Positions 33,835 through 42,975 of a DNA stretch of 64,000 nt are shown in pieces. The stretch is from Candidatus Poribacteria bacterium. Its GTDB lineage: Bacteria > Poribacteria > WGA-4E > WGA-3G. The stretch covers positions 1 to 64,000 of the forward strand of contig JAJDTJ010000005.1 in NCBI GenBank assembly GCA_022827225.1, in the 5' to 3' direction. The notes below the pieces were generated by a model that ran no database searches, had not been told where the DNA came from, and saw nothing but the letters and a program-made list of their open reading frames with translations. The number at the start of each line of letters is the position of its first letter. Position 1 is the first letter of the stretch. Both the position numbers and the translations under genes were made by a program.

Positions 33835-33887
33835 GGCTTGCCCGATAAAATAGGCTGGAATAGATACGTAGACGAGGAGAAGTGGAA

Positions 33888-35012
33888 TTGAGCAGGAATT
33901 TTCTGTTTACGTCCGAATCTGTCACTGAAGGACATCCGGACAAAATCGCAGACCAGATCTCTGACGCGGTACTTGATGCCATATTTACAACCGATCCAAT
34001 GGGCAGAGTGGGTTGTGAAACTTTAGTTACGACTGGACTTGCTGTTATTACCGGTGAAATCACGACGACAGCGAACTACGATGCACAACAAATTGCTCGA
34101 AAAGTCCTTACCGATATCGGGTACACCGATATCGCATACGGTTTTGATGCCGAGCGAAGTGCTGTGCTGAGTATCATTGACAAACAGTCCCCCGATATTG
34201 CGATGGGTGTCAACCCTGGCGGTGCAGGCGATCAAGGGTTAATGTTTGGATATGCGTGTACCGAGACACCTGAGTTGATGCCACTGCCGATCACCTTCGC
34301 CCACCAATTGACACGGCAGCTGGCTAATGTGCGTAAAGAGGGGACCCTCCCCTTTATCCGGCCAGACGGAAAATCTCAAGTAACAGTTGAATATGTTGAC
34401 GACAAACCTAAAGCGGTGACCACCGTTGTTATCTCCGCACAACACGATCCAGATGTTAGTGACACCGAGTTACAGGAAGCAATTATTGAAGAGGTTATCA
34501 AAAAAATAATTCCTGAAAATCTCCAGGCCTCCAACATTAAATATCATATCAATCCGACTGGACGTTTTGTGACCGGTGGACCCCAAGGAGATGCCGGTCT
34601 AACAGGGCGAAAGATTATTGTTGATACTTATGGCGGTATGGGACGGCACGGCGGCGGCGCCTTATCAGGGAAAGACCCAACCAAAGTAGACCGGAGTGCA
34701 ACTTATGCAGCGCGGCACGTTGCTAAAAATCTTGTCGCTGCTGGACTCGCAGAGCGCTGCGAAATACAGATATCCTATGCAATTGGCAGGAGTGAACCTG
34801 TGTCTGTTATGGTGGACACATTTGGCACTGGCGATGCGGAAGCACTCGAAAAACTCGTTAATACGCACTTTGACTTAACGCCGATAGGCATTATTGAACG
34901 GTTGCAGTTACGTCAACCGATCTATCAGAATACTGCCGCGTACGGGCATTTTGGGCGCGAGGAACCCGGTTTTACTTGGGAAGAGACCGATTACGTCGAA
35001 AAACTCCAATAG
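33888..35012 (+). CDS. metK: S-adenosylmethionine synthetase
   Basis: MetK makes S-adenosylmethionine from methionine and ATP. From TTG 33888 the protein is 374 residues and opens [23 protein letters not shown], as is usual for the family. Next come [27 protein letters not shown], the [20 protein letters not shown] signature and a closing [16 protein letters not shown] 33888 is chosen over GTG 33882 because the GAGGAG at 33873-33878 is nine bases away and the N-terminus then fits MetK. ahcY follows 35 bases downstream, so SAM formation and S-adenosylhomocysteine removal are expressed together. Confidence 0.95.
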   Translation: MSRNFLFTSESVTEGHPDKIADQISDAVLDAIFTTDPMGRVGCETLVTTGLAVITGEITTTANYDAQQIARKVLTDIGYTDIAYGFDAERSAVLSIIDKQSPDIAMGVNPGGAGDQGLMFGYACTETPELMPLPITFAHQLTRQLANVRKEGTLPFIRPDGKSQVTVEYVDDKPKAVTTVVISAQHDPDVSDTELQEAIIEEVIKKIIPENLQASNIKYHINPTGRFVTGGPQGDAGLTGRKIIVDTYGGMGRHGGGALSGKDPTKVDRSATYAARHVAKNLVAAGLAERCEIQISYAIGRSEPVSVMVDTFGTGDAEALEKLVNTHFDLTPIGIIERLQLRQPIYQNTAAYGHFGREEPGFTWEETDYVEKLQ

Positions 35013-35047
35013 ATTAAAAAGTGTTTCAAAAAATAAAAAGGAAATTG

Positions 35048-36310
35048 ATGAACCACGATATAAAAACAACGGAACTCGCATCGGTTGGAAAACAACGGAT
35101 TGACTGGGCAAACCGGTTTATGCCTGTTCTGGATTCCATACGCGCACGGTTTGAAAATGAACGTCCTTTAGAGGGCTTGAGAGTCGCCGCATGCCTGCAC
35201 GTCACAACTGAAACAGCGAACTTGATGAAAACCTTGAAAGCAGGCGGTGCAGAAACAGTTCTCTGTGCCTCAAATCCTCTCAGTACACAGGATGATGTCG
35301 CCGCATCCCTTGTCGTTGATGAAGGGATCGGTGTATTTGCCATTAACGGTGAAGATACGGAAACCTATTACAAACACATCGATGCAACCCTGGATTTACA
35401 GCCGACGATTACTATGGACGACGGCGCCGACCTCGTTTCGAGACTCCATTCCGAAGAGACAAATCCTGCTTTGGTTGAACAGGTTGTGGCGGGAACGGAA
35501 GAAACAACGACAGGCGTTATCCGACTCAAGAGCATGGCAGCGGAAGGGGTGCTAAGATACCCGATTATTGCTGTAAACGACGCACGCACAAAGCATTTTT
35601 TTGATAATCGATACGGCACCGGACAAAGTACGCTCGACGGTATCATCAGAGCGACGAACCTGTTGATTGCTGGAACGACGGTTGTCGTTGCAGGTTATGG
35701 ATGGTGCGGCAGAGGGGTCGCAAGCCGCGCACGCGGATTAGGCGCGAACGTTATCGTCACCGAAGTAGATGCATTGAAAGCTCTCGAAGCCGTGATGGAT
35801 GGGTTCCGCGTGATGCCGATGCAGAAAGCCGTTCAAGAAGCCGAGCTCGTTGTGACACTCACAGGCGATATTCATGTTTTGCGTAAAGAACATTTTGAAG
35901 CGATGAAAGATGGCGCAATTATCGCGAATTCTGGGCATTTCAATGTTGAAATCGACATCCCTGTACTTGAAAAATTGAGCGTTGATAAGCGGCTTGCACG
36001 TCCTTATGTAGATGCGTATACCCTTGAAGATGGTCGGAAACTTTATCTCGTCGGTGAAGGACGGTTGGTGAACCTTGCTGCTGCCGAGGGGCATCCGGCG
36101 AGTGTTATGGATATGAGCTTCGCGAACCAAGCATTATCTCTTGAGTACATCGCTAAAAATCACGATCAATTTGAGAATCGTGTGTACGATGTTCCTGAAT
36201 CCATTGACGAGATGGTGGCGCAGCTGAAGTTGCAAGCGTTCGGTATCGAAATCGATACACTCACCGATGAGCAGGTGAAGTATCTCAATTCATGGGAGAT
36301 GGGAACTTAG
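35048..36310 (+). CDS. ahcY: Adenosylhomocysteinase
   Basis: AhcY splits S-adenosylhomocysteine to adenosine and homocysteine using bound NAD+. The 420-residue product lacks the roughly 40-residue insert found in many bacterial enzymes, so it is of the shorter archaeal/Thermotoga-like type. Motifs: [56 protein letters not shown] (substrate Lys and Asp), [27 protein letters not shown] (NAD-binding GxGxxG) and [11 protein letters not shown] 35048, with AAGGAAA upstream, is preferred over GTG 35021. It is cotranscribed with metK. Confidence 0.94.
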   Translation: MNHDIKTTELASVGKQRIDWANRFMPVLDSIRARFENERPLEGLRVAACLHVTTETANLMKTLKAGGAETVLCASNPLSTQDDVAASLVVDEGIGVFAINGEDTETYYKHIDATLDLQPTITMDDGADLVSRLHSEETNPALVEQVVAGTEETTTGVIRLKSMAAEGVLRYPIIAVNDARTKHFFDNRYGTGQSTLDGIIRATNLLIAGTTVVVAGYGWCGRGVASRARGLGANVIVTEVDALKALEAVMDGFRVMPMQKAVQEAELVVTLTGDIHVLRKEHFEAMKDGAIIANSGHFNVEIDIPVLEKLSVDKRLARPYVDAYTLEDGRKLYLVGEGRLVNLAAAEGHPASVMDMSFANQALSLEYIAKNHDQFENRVYDVPESIDEMVAQLKLQAFGIEIDTLTDEQVKYLNSWEMGT

Positions 36311-36473
36311 TGCCTTTTCACACGCCATAAGACATAGCCGCTTTGGTGTCAAGATAATACCATTATTCGGTTTTGTAATGAACTCCAAAATCTCTGAAAT
36401 GCGAATTCATCCTTGAAAACACGGCACGAAACGGGCAGAAACTGTCCAAACTATTGTTTAACGGAGACGGGTT

Positions 36474-36704
36474 ATGAAAAAATTAGAGGTTATAGAAGGC
36501 GTAATCGTACTTCTGTCGGTAATACTCTTGTTGCCGATCTGGATAGCATCTTCTAATATGATACAACTCCCACCGGCATTGGTAAAAGTGCTGCGTTTTT
36601 TACAGTATCCGATACTTGTTGTACTCGGTATAATTTTCATTCGTCGGTTACGACGGGTTATCCGCGCATTCCGGGAAAATAAAAATAGACCGGGGCCTTT
36701 CTAA
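36474..36704 (+). CDS. Small membrane protein
   Basis: 76 residues with two predicted membrane helices (about 8-27 and 42-60) and a basic, proline-ended C-terminus, so both ends may face the cytoplasm. GGAGACGGG precedes the ATG. No family recognised. It sits between ahcY and the BrnT/BrnA pair; any link is unknown. Confidence 0.55.
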   Translation: MKKLEVIEGVIVLLSVILLLPIWIASSNMIQLPPALVKVLRFLQYPILVVLGIIFIRRLRRVIRAFRENKNRPGPF

Positions 36705-36728
36705 GTTCGGGTGGCATCGGATAAGAAT

Positions 36729-37019
36729 ATGTTGATACACCAACGATTTTCGTGGGATCCAAGAAAAAACCGGACCAACATTGCAAAACACTATGTTAGT
36801 TTTTCCAGAGCAGCAAAAATCTTTGATGGACCACGTCTGGAAAAAGAAGACACCCGTAGAGACTATGGTGAAAAACGGATGCTTGCGCTTGGGCGAAGTG
36901 AAGGACGAATTCTTCGGGTCGTCTATACACGGCGCAACTCATGCATACATATCATTTCAGCCCGAAAGGCGAATACCCATGAAAGAGCAGAATACATACG
37001 TCGAATACAGTCGTTCTGA
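36729..37019 (+). CDS. brnT: BrnT-family ribonuclease toxin
   Basis: BrnT is a RelE-fold ribonuclease toxin. The protein has the family landmarks FSWDPRKNRTNIAKHYVSF (WDxxKxxxNxxKHxVsF), FDGPRLEKEDTRRDYGEKRMLALGRSEGRILRVVYT and IISARKANTHERAEY, so the active residues seem intact. ATG 36729 is used; a GTG at 36711 would add six residues. The brnA gene begins inside its 3' end (41-base overlap), as is usual for this system. Confidence 0.88.
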   Translation: MLIHQRFSWDPRKNRTNIAKHYVSFSRAAKIFDGPRLEKEDTRRDYGEKRMLALGRSEGRILRVVYTRRNSCIHIISARKANTHERAEYIRRIQSF

Positions 37020-37281
37020 GATAGACACACAGCCAGATGAGACCGAGTGGAGCCGCTTTGATGCCCTAACGGATGCGGATATTGATGCCGCTGCAGCGTC
37101 TGATGCGGACGACCCTAAAACGGATGCGCCCTTCTGGAAAGATGCAACCGTGGTAATGCCAGAAAATGTTATCGCTATTGATCTGGACCTGTTAGAGTGG
37201 TTTAAGGCACATGCACCTGACTATGAAACACAGATTAACACAATCCTTCGGGAATACGTTGAGGCAAATGCCGACAACTAA
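36979..37281 (+). CDS. brnA: BrnA-family antitoxin
   Basis: The 100-residue protein has TEWSRFDALTDADIDAA, then DAPFWKDATVVMPENVIAIDLDLLEWFKAHAPDYETQINTILREYVEA, the ribbon-helix-helix DNA-binding and toxin-neutralising pattern of BrnA. GAAAGG lies upstream of the ATG. It probably represses its own operon together with the toxin. Confidence 0.88.
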   Translation: MKEQNTYVEYSRSEIDTQPDETEWSRFDALTDADIDAAAASDADDPKTDAPFWKDATVVMPENVIAIDLDLLEWFKAHAPDYETQINTILREYVEANADN

Positions 37282-37344
37282 CCAATCTTCTGTCCAGAGG
37301 CATGATGTGGAGAAACGAAAGTACGTCATAAAAGGATTCTCAAT

Positions 37345-38250
37345 ATGGCGGTTTTAGTCGTTGGGACGGTTACTTTAGATACAGTGGAAACACCGAGTAG
37401 ATGCGTTGAGGATGTGCTTGGGGGGTCCGGTGTCTATGCTGCTATCGCCGCGAGCTTTTTTCGGAATACCGTTCAACTTGTCGGTGTCGTCGGTGCTGAT
37501 TTTCCGAAGACCTACACAGATATCCTCCAAACGCATGGAATCGATCTCCAAGGATTAGAGCGCGTTGAAAACGGCAAAACATTTCGATGGGGCGGTCGTT
37601 ATACGCAGGACTTTAACGTGCGCGATACCCTCTTCACGGAGTTGAACGTTATTGAGAATTTTCAACCCGTTTTGCCTGATACTTACAAAGATACCCCCTA
37701 TCTTTTTTTGGCGAATAACTCACCCGTGTTGCAGCTGAGTATCGTTGAACAAGCAACAAATCCGAAACTTGTGGTCTGTGATACAATGGATTTTTGGATT
37801 AATGAAGAACGAGAGGCGTTAGAGGCACTCTTAGCGCGTGTGGATATCCTCATCTTGAACGATAGTGAGGCGCGACTGTTGACAGGGGACACCAACTTGG
37901 TACGCGCCGCAGAGACAATTCTACGCTATGGCCCAGAGCGGGTTATCGTCAAAAAGGGTGAGCACGGCGCAATCAGTATCACGGAATCATGCTATTTCAA
38001 TGCACCGGCATATCCGATCAGGCAAGTCGCCGACCCAACAGGGGCAGGTGATAGTTTTGCAGGGGGGATGATGGGCTACCTCGCTTCTGTTGAGGATACA
38101 TCGGAGGATGCGATACGGAGTGCTATGGTATATGGCGCGGTCGTCGCCTCTTTTAACATTGAAGACTTTAGCATCAACCGACAAAAGCAGGTGGCGTTTT
38201 CCGAAATTTCGTCCCGGTATCTCGAACTTCAAGACGCTGTCCGTTTTTAG
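37345..38250 (+). CDS. PfkB-family kinase, candidate adenosine/nucleoside or sugar kinase
   Basis: A 301-residue ribokinase-fold protein with VVGTVTLDTVETP at the N-terminus, VLGGSGVYAAIAASFF (substrate binding), ILNDSEARLLTG and the catalytic ADPTGAGDSFAGGMMGYL. Substrate specificity cannot be read with certainty. Its position after metK and ahcY makes adenosine, the by-product of the AhcY reaction, an attractive substrate, since PfkB-type adenosine kinases exist; this is inference. It converges with lpd, with a four-base overlap of the two stop regions. Confidence 0.8.
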   Translation: MAVLVVGTVTLDTVETPSRCVEDVLGGSGVYAAIAASFFRNTVQLVGVVGADFPKTYTDILQTHGIDLQGLERVENGKTFRWGGRYTQDFNVRDTLFTELNVIENFQPVLPDTYKDTPYLFLANNSPVLQLSIVEQATNPKLVVCDTMDFWINEEREALEALLARVDILILNDSEARLLTGDTNLVRAAETILRYGPERVIVKKGEHGAISITESCYFNAPAYPIRQVADPTGAGDSFAGGMMGYLASVEDTSEDAIRSAMVYGAVVASFNIEDFSINRQKQVAFSEISSRYLELQDAVRF

Positions 38251-39635
38251 TGCAAACTGTGAATTGCCCTATCGTACGCCGCTTCGGCGGATTCCATGAC
38301 GACTTCTGAGAGCGTCGGATGTGCGTGAACAGTGTGTGCTATATCCGCTGCAGACGCACCTAAACGCACCGCAACCGCTGCTTCATGGATAAGCGTTGAA
38401 GCCTGCGCACCGACAATATGAACGCCGAGAATATCCCCACTATCGACATCAGAGACCGTTTTAACGAACCCGTCTGTCTCGCGCAACCCTAATGCCTTCC
38501 CGTTTGCAGCGTACGGAAATCTTCCAATCTTTACCTCATACCCTTCATCGGTCGCCTCTTTTTCTGTCATGCCGACGTGTCCAATTTCGGGTAAGGTGAA
38601 AACGCACCACGGGATCACTTGATAGTCCATCTCAACGTTGTTACCGACGCAGTTTTGTGCTGCAATCTTGCCTTCTGCCGATGCGACGTGTGCCAGCAGA
38701 TACCGACTCGCGACATCCCCAACAGCGTAAATACCCGGAACACTCGTCTGCATCCGTGTATCCACAACGATTTTGCCGTTCTCTGTGCGGACACCAACCT
38801 TTTCTAAACCGATGCCCTCCGTGTTGTAGCGTCTCCCGATTGAGACAAGCATCTTTTCTGCCGTCATCTCTTCACCGGATTCAAGCACTGCTGTGACACC
38901 TGCGTCCGATTTTTTAACGTGCGTAAGTTTAGCACCGGTGTGGATAGCGATCCCTTTCCGTTTCATGAAAAGTTGGATATGACGGATGACTTGGACATCT
39001 TCGGTCGCTAAGATTGTCGGAAGGAGTTCTAACACGGTTACTTTGCAACCGAGTGCGTTGAAAATTGAAGCGAACTCACACCCGGAAACCCCGCCACCTA
39101 CAATCAGCAGACTTTCTGGGAGTTCTGTGAGGTTGAGGATACCGGTTGTTGTCAGGACCTGTTCCTCATCAATTTCAAAGACAGTAGGGTTGGCTGGTTC
39201 GGAACCTGTGGCGATGATGATATTTTTCGCGTGCAGTTGCTCAGTTGTGCCATCAGATTTACTAACGATAACGGTGTTTCTATCGGTAAGTGTGCCTGTG
39301 CCGTTGAAAACGTCAACCTTATTTGCTTTCAGCAGTTGTGCGATGCCGCCTGTTAGCTGCTGGATGACCGAGTTTTTGTGAGCCAATACCTGTGGATAGT
39401 CAATTGTTGTCTCGCCACTGGTATGTACACCGAATTCAGAGGCTTCTTGAACCTGCGTTGCGAGGTTGGCGACAGCGTAGAGGGTTTTCGTCGGGATACA
39501 TCCGCGATTTAGGCAAGTGCCACCCCACTCCGCTTTTTCTATCAGGCAGACGCTACCACCGAGTTGTGCCGCTTTAATGGCTGCGACGTATCCACCCGGG
39601 CCCCCACCGATAATTCCGACATCATACGTAGACAT
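38247..39635 (-). CDS. lpdA: Dihydrolipoyl dehydrogenase
   Basis: A 462-residue flavoprotein of the class I pyridine nucleotide-disulfide reductases. The FAD loop is IIGGGPGGYVAAI (from residue 8), and the redox disulfide is Cys41/Cys46 in GGTCLNRGCIPTKTL. The NAD loop is LLIVGGGVSGCEFASIFNALG, the second FAD strand is IYAVGDVASRYLLAHVASAEG, and the C-terminal HAHPTLSEVV supplies the active His and Glu. It reoxidises dihydrolipoyl groups of 2-oxoacid dehydrogenase or glycine cleavage complexes. No E1 or E2 gene is adjacent. ATG 39635, with AGGAG upstream, is the start; an earlier in-frame ATG at 39674 is unlikely. Confidence 0.95.
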   Translation of the reverse strand: MSTYDVGIIGGGPGGYVAAIKAAQLGGSVCLIEKAEWGGTCLNRGCIPTKTLYAVANLATQVQEASEFGVHTSGETTIDYPQVLAHKNSVIQQLTGGIAQLLKANKVDVFNGTGTLTDRNTVIVSKSDGTTEQLHAKNIIIATGSEPANPTVFEIDEEQVLTTTGILNLTELPESLLIVGGGVSGCEFASIFNALGCKVTVLELLPTILATEDVQVIRHIQLFMKRKGIAIHTGAKLTHVKKSDAGVTAVLESGEEMTAEKMLVSIGRRYNTEGIGLEKVGVRTENGKIVVDTRMQTSVPGIYAVGDVASRYLLAHVASAEGKIAAQNCVGNNVEMDYQVIPWCVFTLPEIGHVGMTEKEATDEGYEVKIGRFPYAANGKALGLRETDGFVKTVSDVDSGDILGVHIVGAQASTLIHEAAVAVRLGASAADIAHTVHAHPTLSEVVMESAEAAYDRAIHSLH

Positions 39636-39722
39636 GGTTGCTCCTGTTTCGTAGAATGCGTAGAATTTTATCACAAAAGTGGCGGATTGTCAAATTCAAA
39701 TATTCAGTTTCAAGTTGGCTAA

Positions 39723-39774
39723 AAAATGAAAAGGCGATTGCAGTCCAATATCACTATCGGTATCTACAATCGCC
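39723..39774 (-). terminator. Terminator after the sigma-like gene
   Basis: On the minus strand the stem GGCGATTG/CAATCGCC (39767-39774 with 39733-39740) is followed by CTTTTCATTTTTT. It lies about 49 bases beyond the stop of the gene at 39823. Confidence 0.7.
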
Positions 39775-39822
39775 GCTGCATTTGAAGTGTGGTGGTTTTC
39801 AAGATAGTGTCTCCCAAAAGCG

Positions 39823-40473
39823 TTATTCTGATAGACCGAGCCTTTGCCCTGTATCCTTCACTTTCTGCGTAACTTGTGTCACCAGTTGGCTAACGCGGGA
39901 TTCAGTGAGATTCAACGCTTCGGCAATCTCACAATTTCGCTGGTTATCCCGAAGGCAGCTGAAAACTTCACGTTCGCGGGGTGTCAACGTTTTCAAGAGT
40001 TCCGGCAAGGCATCCCGAAAACTGAGGTCTCGGACAAGCTCATCCTCAAATTCAGTATGAAGTACCTGAGTGCTCCATAAACTACTGATGGCCCGATGGA
40101 TTTTAGTGTCTATCGTTTCAGATGGATTCCATTCCACCTCAAAATTCGAGGACTCACGACTGTTGCGCGTGAGTTCTTTGCTTTTGGTATTCATCAAAGT
40201 CCCGCAGATTCGTGGACGGATGAAGGTGCCGAAATTTGCTCCACTTGCGTGTGTCGGGCTGAACCGAGGCCCTTTTTCGATGAGCACGAGGACAGCAGTT
40301 TGCTGCAAATCCTCTTGGATATCCGGACGCTGCGGCGAAGTAAACGCGATGCATTCCGCACACCGGTTCGCATCCGGCAGGAGTCGTTTTATGGTTTGAT
40401 CATCAGGGTAGAAAAACCCATAATGCTTGTAACGCGGACATTTTACGCCTTTTAATTCACATTTCAATTTCAT
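39823..40473 (-). CDS. Sigma-70-like factor with N-terminal cysteine cluster
   Basis: 216 residues from ATG 40473 (GGAGGG seven bases upstream). The C-terminal 60 residues are a clear sigma region 4/LuxR-type helix-turn-helix (LTPREREVFSCLRDNQRNCEIAEALNLTESRVSQLVTQV). The middle part (about residues 50-110) resembles a sigma region 2 only weakly (LQQTAVLVLIEKGPRF, FIRPRICGTLM). The first 45 residues are unusual for a sigma factor: Cys5, Cys12, Cys38 and Cys41 could bind zinc or an iron-sulfur cluster. No anti-sigma gene is adjacent. It may be an unusual ECF-like sigma factor or a transcription regulator with redox or metal control. Confidence 0.7.
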   Translation of the reverse strand: MKLKCELKGVKCPRYKHYGFFYPDDQTIKRLLPDANRCAECIAFTSPQRPDIQEDLQQTAVLVLIEKGPRFSPTHASGANFGTFIRPRICGTLMNTKSKELTRNSRESSNFEVEWNPSETIDTKIHRAISSLWSTQVLHTEFEDELVRDLSFRDALPELLKTLTPREREVFSCLRDNQRNCEIAEALNLTESRVSQLVTQVTQKVKDTGQRLGLSE

Positions 40474-40626
40474 GAATTTGCCCTCCATGAAAGCAAGTCG
40501 TTGACTTGCAGTATGCTACTTTGATGGCAGGCATTTGTCGTATCGCTACCAAAAATCCGCTTGCTATTCTTTATTGTACAATTTTTAACGAAAAAAGTCA
40601 ATATAAAACTTCAAAATTCACTATCG

Positions 40627-41487
40627 CTATAATTTTGTCTTCAATGTTCCCCAGACCATTGGCAATTTTCCTTTAGGTTCAATGTTATAAGGTTCGATTG
40701 ATTCAAAATTCTGGATCACTTCATCTGCCGTGAGTGGACGATCGTAAAAGCGGACTTCATCAATCATACCTATGAAGTGACTATGTGATTTCCTGATAGA
40801 TTTTCTTGCACCAAGATAGATAGGTGCTGTAAATGGCGAAAGTGCTCCATTCCCGTCAAATGTATCGTTGCTTATAGTCCCAGGTACACTGTCTATATAG
40901 ATAACTCGTTTACCATTTCCGCCTACGCCATCATCTATCATATAGTCACTTGTATAAACAATGTGATGCCATTCGCCATCAAAAATACCCACTTTACTTC
41001 CGCGACCAGAGGTCTCACATCCTCTTGGGCCTCCAATGCTAAAGTAATGATGAAGCGTTCCCTCCATAATTTCAAATCTAAGTCCATCATTAAATCCATT
41101 GAGTTCTATTCCCCAATCAGGACATTTCGCGCCATGCGTATTAATGAGCGTCATCCAATCCTTCTTGTTAGTGGTTTTGATCCATGCTTCAAAAGAGGAT
41201 GTTCCAATCTGCCTGACAAAATCTCCAAGCGTGGTCAGGTTGACAAAATCACCAGAACCGTCAAATTCAAGTGCTTCTCCGACTCTACCGGGAACCACTT
41301 TAAGATTTCCGACGATTTTACCATCGTTGTCGCCCCAAACATCTTTTAACGTTTTATTAACAACGTAACCTTTATCAAAGGTCCAGTAGCTGACGAGTCC
41401 ATCTGTAACAACAGATGCCACCGCCGCATTGAGTGAAAGTATACCCAATAATAGTGTAAATGTGATTAAGCAAATTCTGATGTTCAT
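40627..41487 (-). CDS. Secreted LamG-domain protein
   Basis: From ATG 41487 (GGAGG upstream) the 286-residue protein has a signal peptide (cleavage near ALASV/NAAVA, about residue 24) and one LamG/concanavalin-like domain (about 30-260): VSYWTFDKG, ALEFDGSGDFVNL, SFEAWIKTT, GEWHHIVYTSDY, FIGMIDEVRFYDRPLTADEV. A tail of about 20 residues, ending KLPMVWGTLKTKL, resembles that of the fragment at 127-501 and may be an anchoring or sorting signal. LamG domains bind glycans or proteins. A longer in-frame start at 41598 exists but has a second hydrophobic stretch and is less likely. Confidence 0.85.
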   Translation of the reverse strand: MNIRICLITFTLLLGILSLNAAVASVVTDGLVSYWTFDKGYVVNKTLKDVWGDNDGKIVGNLKVVPGRVGEALEFDGSGDFVNLTTLGDFVRQIGTSSFEAWIKTTNKKDWMTLINTHGAKCPDWGIELNGFNDGLRFEIMEGTLHHYFSIGGPRGCETSGRGSKVGIFDGEWHHIVYTSDYMIDDGVGGNGKRVIYIDSVPGTISNDTFDGNGALSPFTAPIYLGARKSIRKSHSHFIGMIDEVRFYDRPLTADEVIQNFESIEPYNIEPKGKLPMVWGTLKTKL

Positions 41488-41557
41488 GATGAGTCCTCCA
41501 TTTGAAGATCCGAGCGACAAAACATAGCTAACAATAAGTCCGACACACAGCAGACGA

Positions 41558-41674
41558 TTTATAGTAAAACCTACAATTAATCGGGCAAGCTCAAACACAT
41601 GCCATGGAGCGTAAGGGCTGGGTTACCCAACCCCTACAACTGTATAAGTGATTCCAGAATCTACTAACTATAAA
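41558..41674. repeat. Small inverted-repeat element, family 1, complete-looking copy
   Basis: TTTATAGT at 41558-41565 is mirrored by ACTATAAA at 41667-41674. Inside is the hairpin GTAAGGGCTGGGT then ACCCAACCCCTAC (41611-41637). Ends and core match the copies at 6288, 22233 and 50762. About 117 bases, no coding frame. Confidence 0.7.
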
Positions 41675-41684
41675 TTCCACTCGT

Positions 41685-42293
41685 TTATTTTTTCGTAAGC
41701 ACCATTTCTTCACCAGCAAGGGTTCTCAAAATAAGTGTCCCCGCCGCCCGCTTGGTCCAAGTGGATTTCACAAAAGGTTTAAGAAAATCGGCTCTGAAAC
41801 TCTCGTCATAAACTTGTTCTGCTTCTGAAAGCGTCAGTCCAAATTCTTCTTGAAAAAGATCATCGGGTTTAGGTGTTAACTGTACCTCTGATCCTTTCAG
41901 CATTAAAGAGAGCGTTAAACTGTTAAAAGTGTAAGTCCCCGACCATATCCCCATTGACTTTGAAGTACCAGAGGGGCCATCTGGGGAAATCAATGCAGTT
42001 TCAGATGTGAAATTGCATGTCCATGAATTATCACCGGCAAAACGTAAGTCAAACTGTTTTACCTTTTCTTTCACCATTCCGTCTGCTGATAAAGATTCAA
42101 GGTACGATTCGGGAGTCATGCCGAAGATAGATACAACTTTCCATGAACCAAGCAATTCTTCATTTGATAACGAAGGAACAGATGGTCGAACCATTGAGTC
42201 TTCGGGTCCCTCAGCATCGCTGCCACAACCAACCACGCTTAAAAGCATTATACCAACAAGTAGGGGTAGGATAACAAAACTTTTCCTGATCAT
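41685..42293 (-). CDS. Lipoprotein of unknown function
   Basis: From ATG 42293 (GGAGGAAAGG upstream) the protein is 202 residues. The lipobox is at SVVGC, with the Cys at about residue 23. The mature part has alternating strands (GSWKVVSIFG, RFAGDNSWTCNFT, MGIWSGTYTFNSLTLSLML, GTLILRTLAGEEMVLTKK), which resembles a lipocalin-like small beta-barrel of the kind often annotated DUF4923 or lipocalin-like. The family assignment is not firm. Two upstream in-frame ATGs are unlikely because they precede the signal peptide. Confidence 0.7.
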   Translation of the reverse strand: MIRKSFVILPLLVGIMLLSVVGCGSDAEGPEDSMVRPSVPSLSNEELLGSWKVVSIFGMTPESYLESLSADGMVKEKVKQFDLRFAGDNSWTCNFTSETALISPDGPSGTSKSMGIWSGTYTFNSLTLSLMLKGSEVQLTPKPDDLFQEEFGLTLSEAEQVYDESFRADFLKPFVKSTWTKRAAGTLILRTLAGEEMVLTKK

Positions 42294-42491
42294 TTGCCTT
42301 TCCTCCAAGATTAAACATATTAGATGCATCAATTTTCGCGAGACTTGCTGCCACGAAACTCGGTTGGACAAACCGATTGATGCTTTTCCGAGATTTCAGG
42401 CGATAGGCATTGAATCCGAAGCCCTGTTTGGCATCTCGAAATGCCATTTCTATTTTGTGTCACTAAAATTGATTTGAATGGCTGTTCGCCC

Positions 42492-42842
42492 TTAGTCATC
42501 ACGAGTGAATGCCGAAATCGCCGCATCCTCGCTCTTGAAATGTTCAAAAATATTCACGAGCCGACTCAGGACGAGTAAATTTTTAATGTGGCACCCAACA
42601 TTGATAACACCGATACGACCTTTCATCTGCGCCGCGATAACATGCACATTTACCAGCATGCCGAGACACGAACTATCTATCTTGTGAACGTGTTCAAAAT
42701 TGATAAGAAAGCAGGGCGTTTCGGAAGCATCCAATAACTCTAACGCGAGTCTCTCTCGCAATTCCGATACCGCAGTACCGACGATTTTACCGTGGGGTTC
42801 CAAAATCGGAATGCCACCTTTCAGACGCGTCATCATTTTCAT
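42492..42842 (-). CDS. STAS-domain anti-sigma factor antagonist, orphan copy
   Basis: 116 residues with strong ribosome binding site AAGGAG. Phospho-acceptor Ser57 in KIDSSCLGML; the Gly after the two Ser is Cys here. It is closely related to the STAS protein at 24332-24679 (both have GRIGVI, the IKNL helix and NIFEHF or SIFEHF). It has no RsbW-like partner nearby; the unusual sigma-like protein 2 kb away is a possible target of the same network, but that is speculative. Confidence 0.85.
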   Translation of the reverse strand: MKMMTRLKGGIPILEPHGKIVGTAVSELRERLALELLDASETPCFLINFEHVHKIDSSCLGMLVNVHVIAAQMKGRIGVINVGCHIKNLLVLSRLVNIFEHFKSEDAAISAFTRDD

Positions 42843-42975
42843 GGAATTTCTCCTTTATTGCTTTTTCGGAAGCTTGTTAATTGTGAAGTAAATCTCAAAT
42901 TCATGTCATAGACGAGACATAGAACTTAGCATAGCGATCCCAAAAAATATCTAATGCATTAATTATAAATATGAA

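Noticed and set aside
33727..33887. SAM riboswitch upstream of metK
   Set aside because: The sequence has hairpins but no core matching SAM-I, SAM-II, SAM-IV or SAH riboswitch elements that I could recognise.
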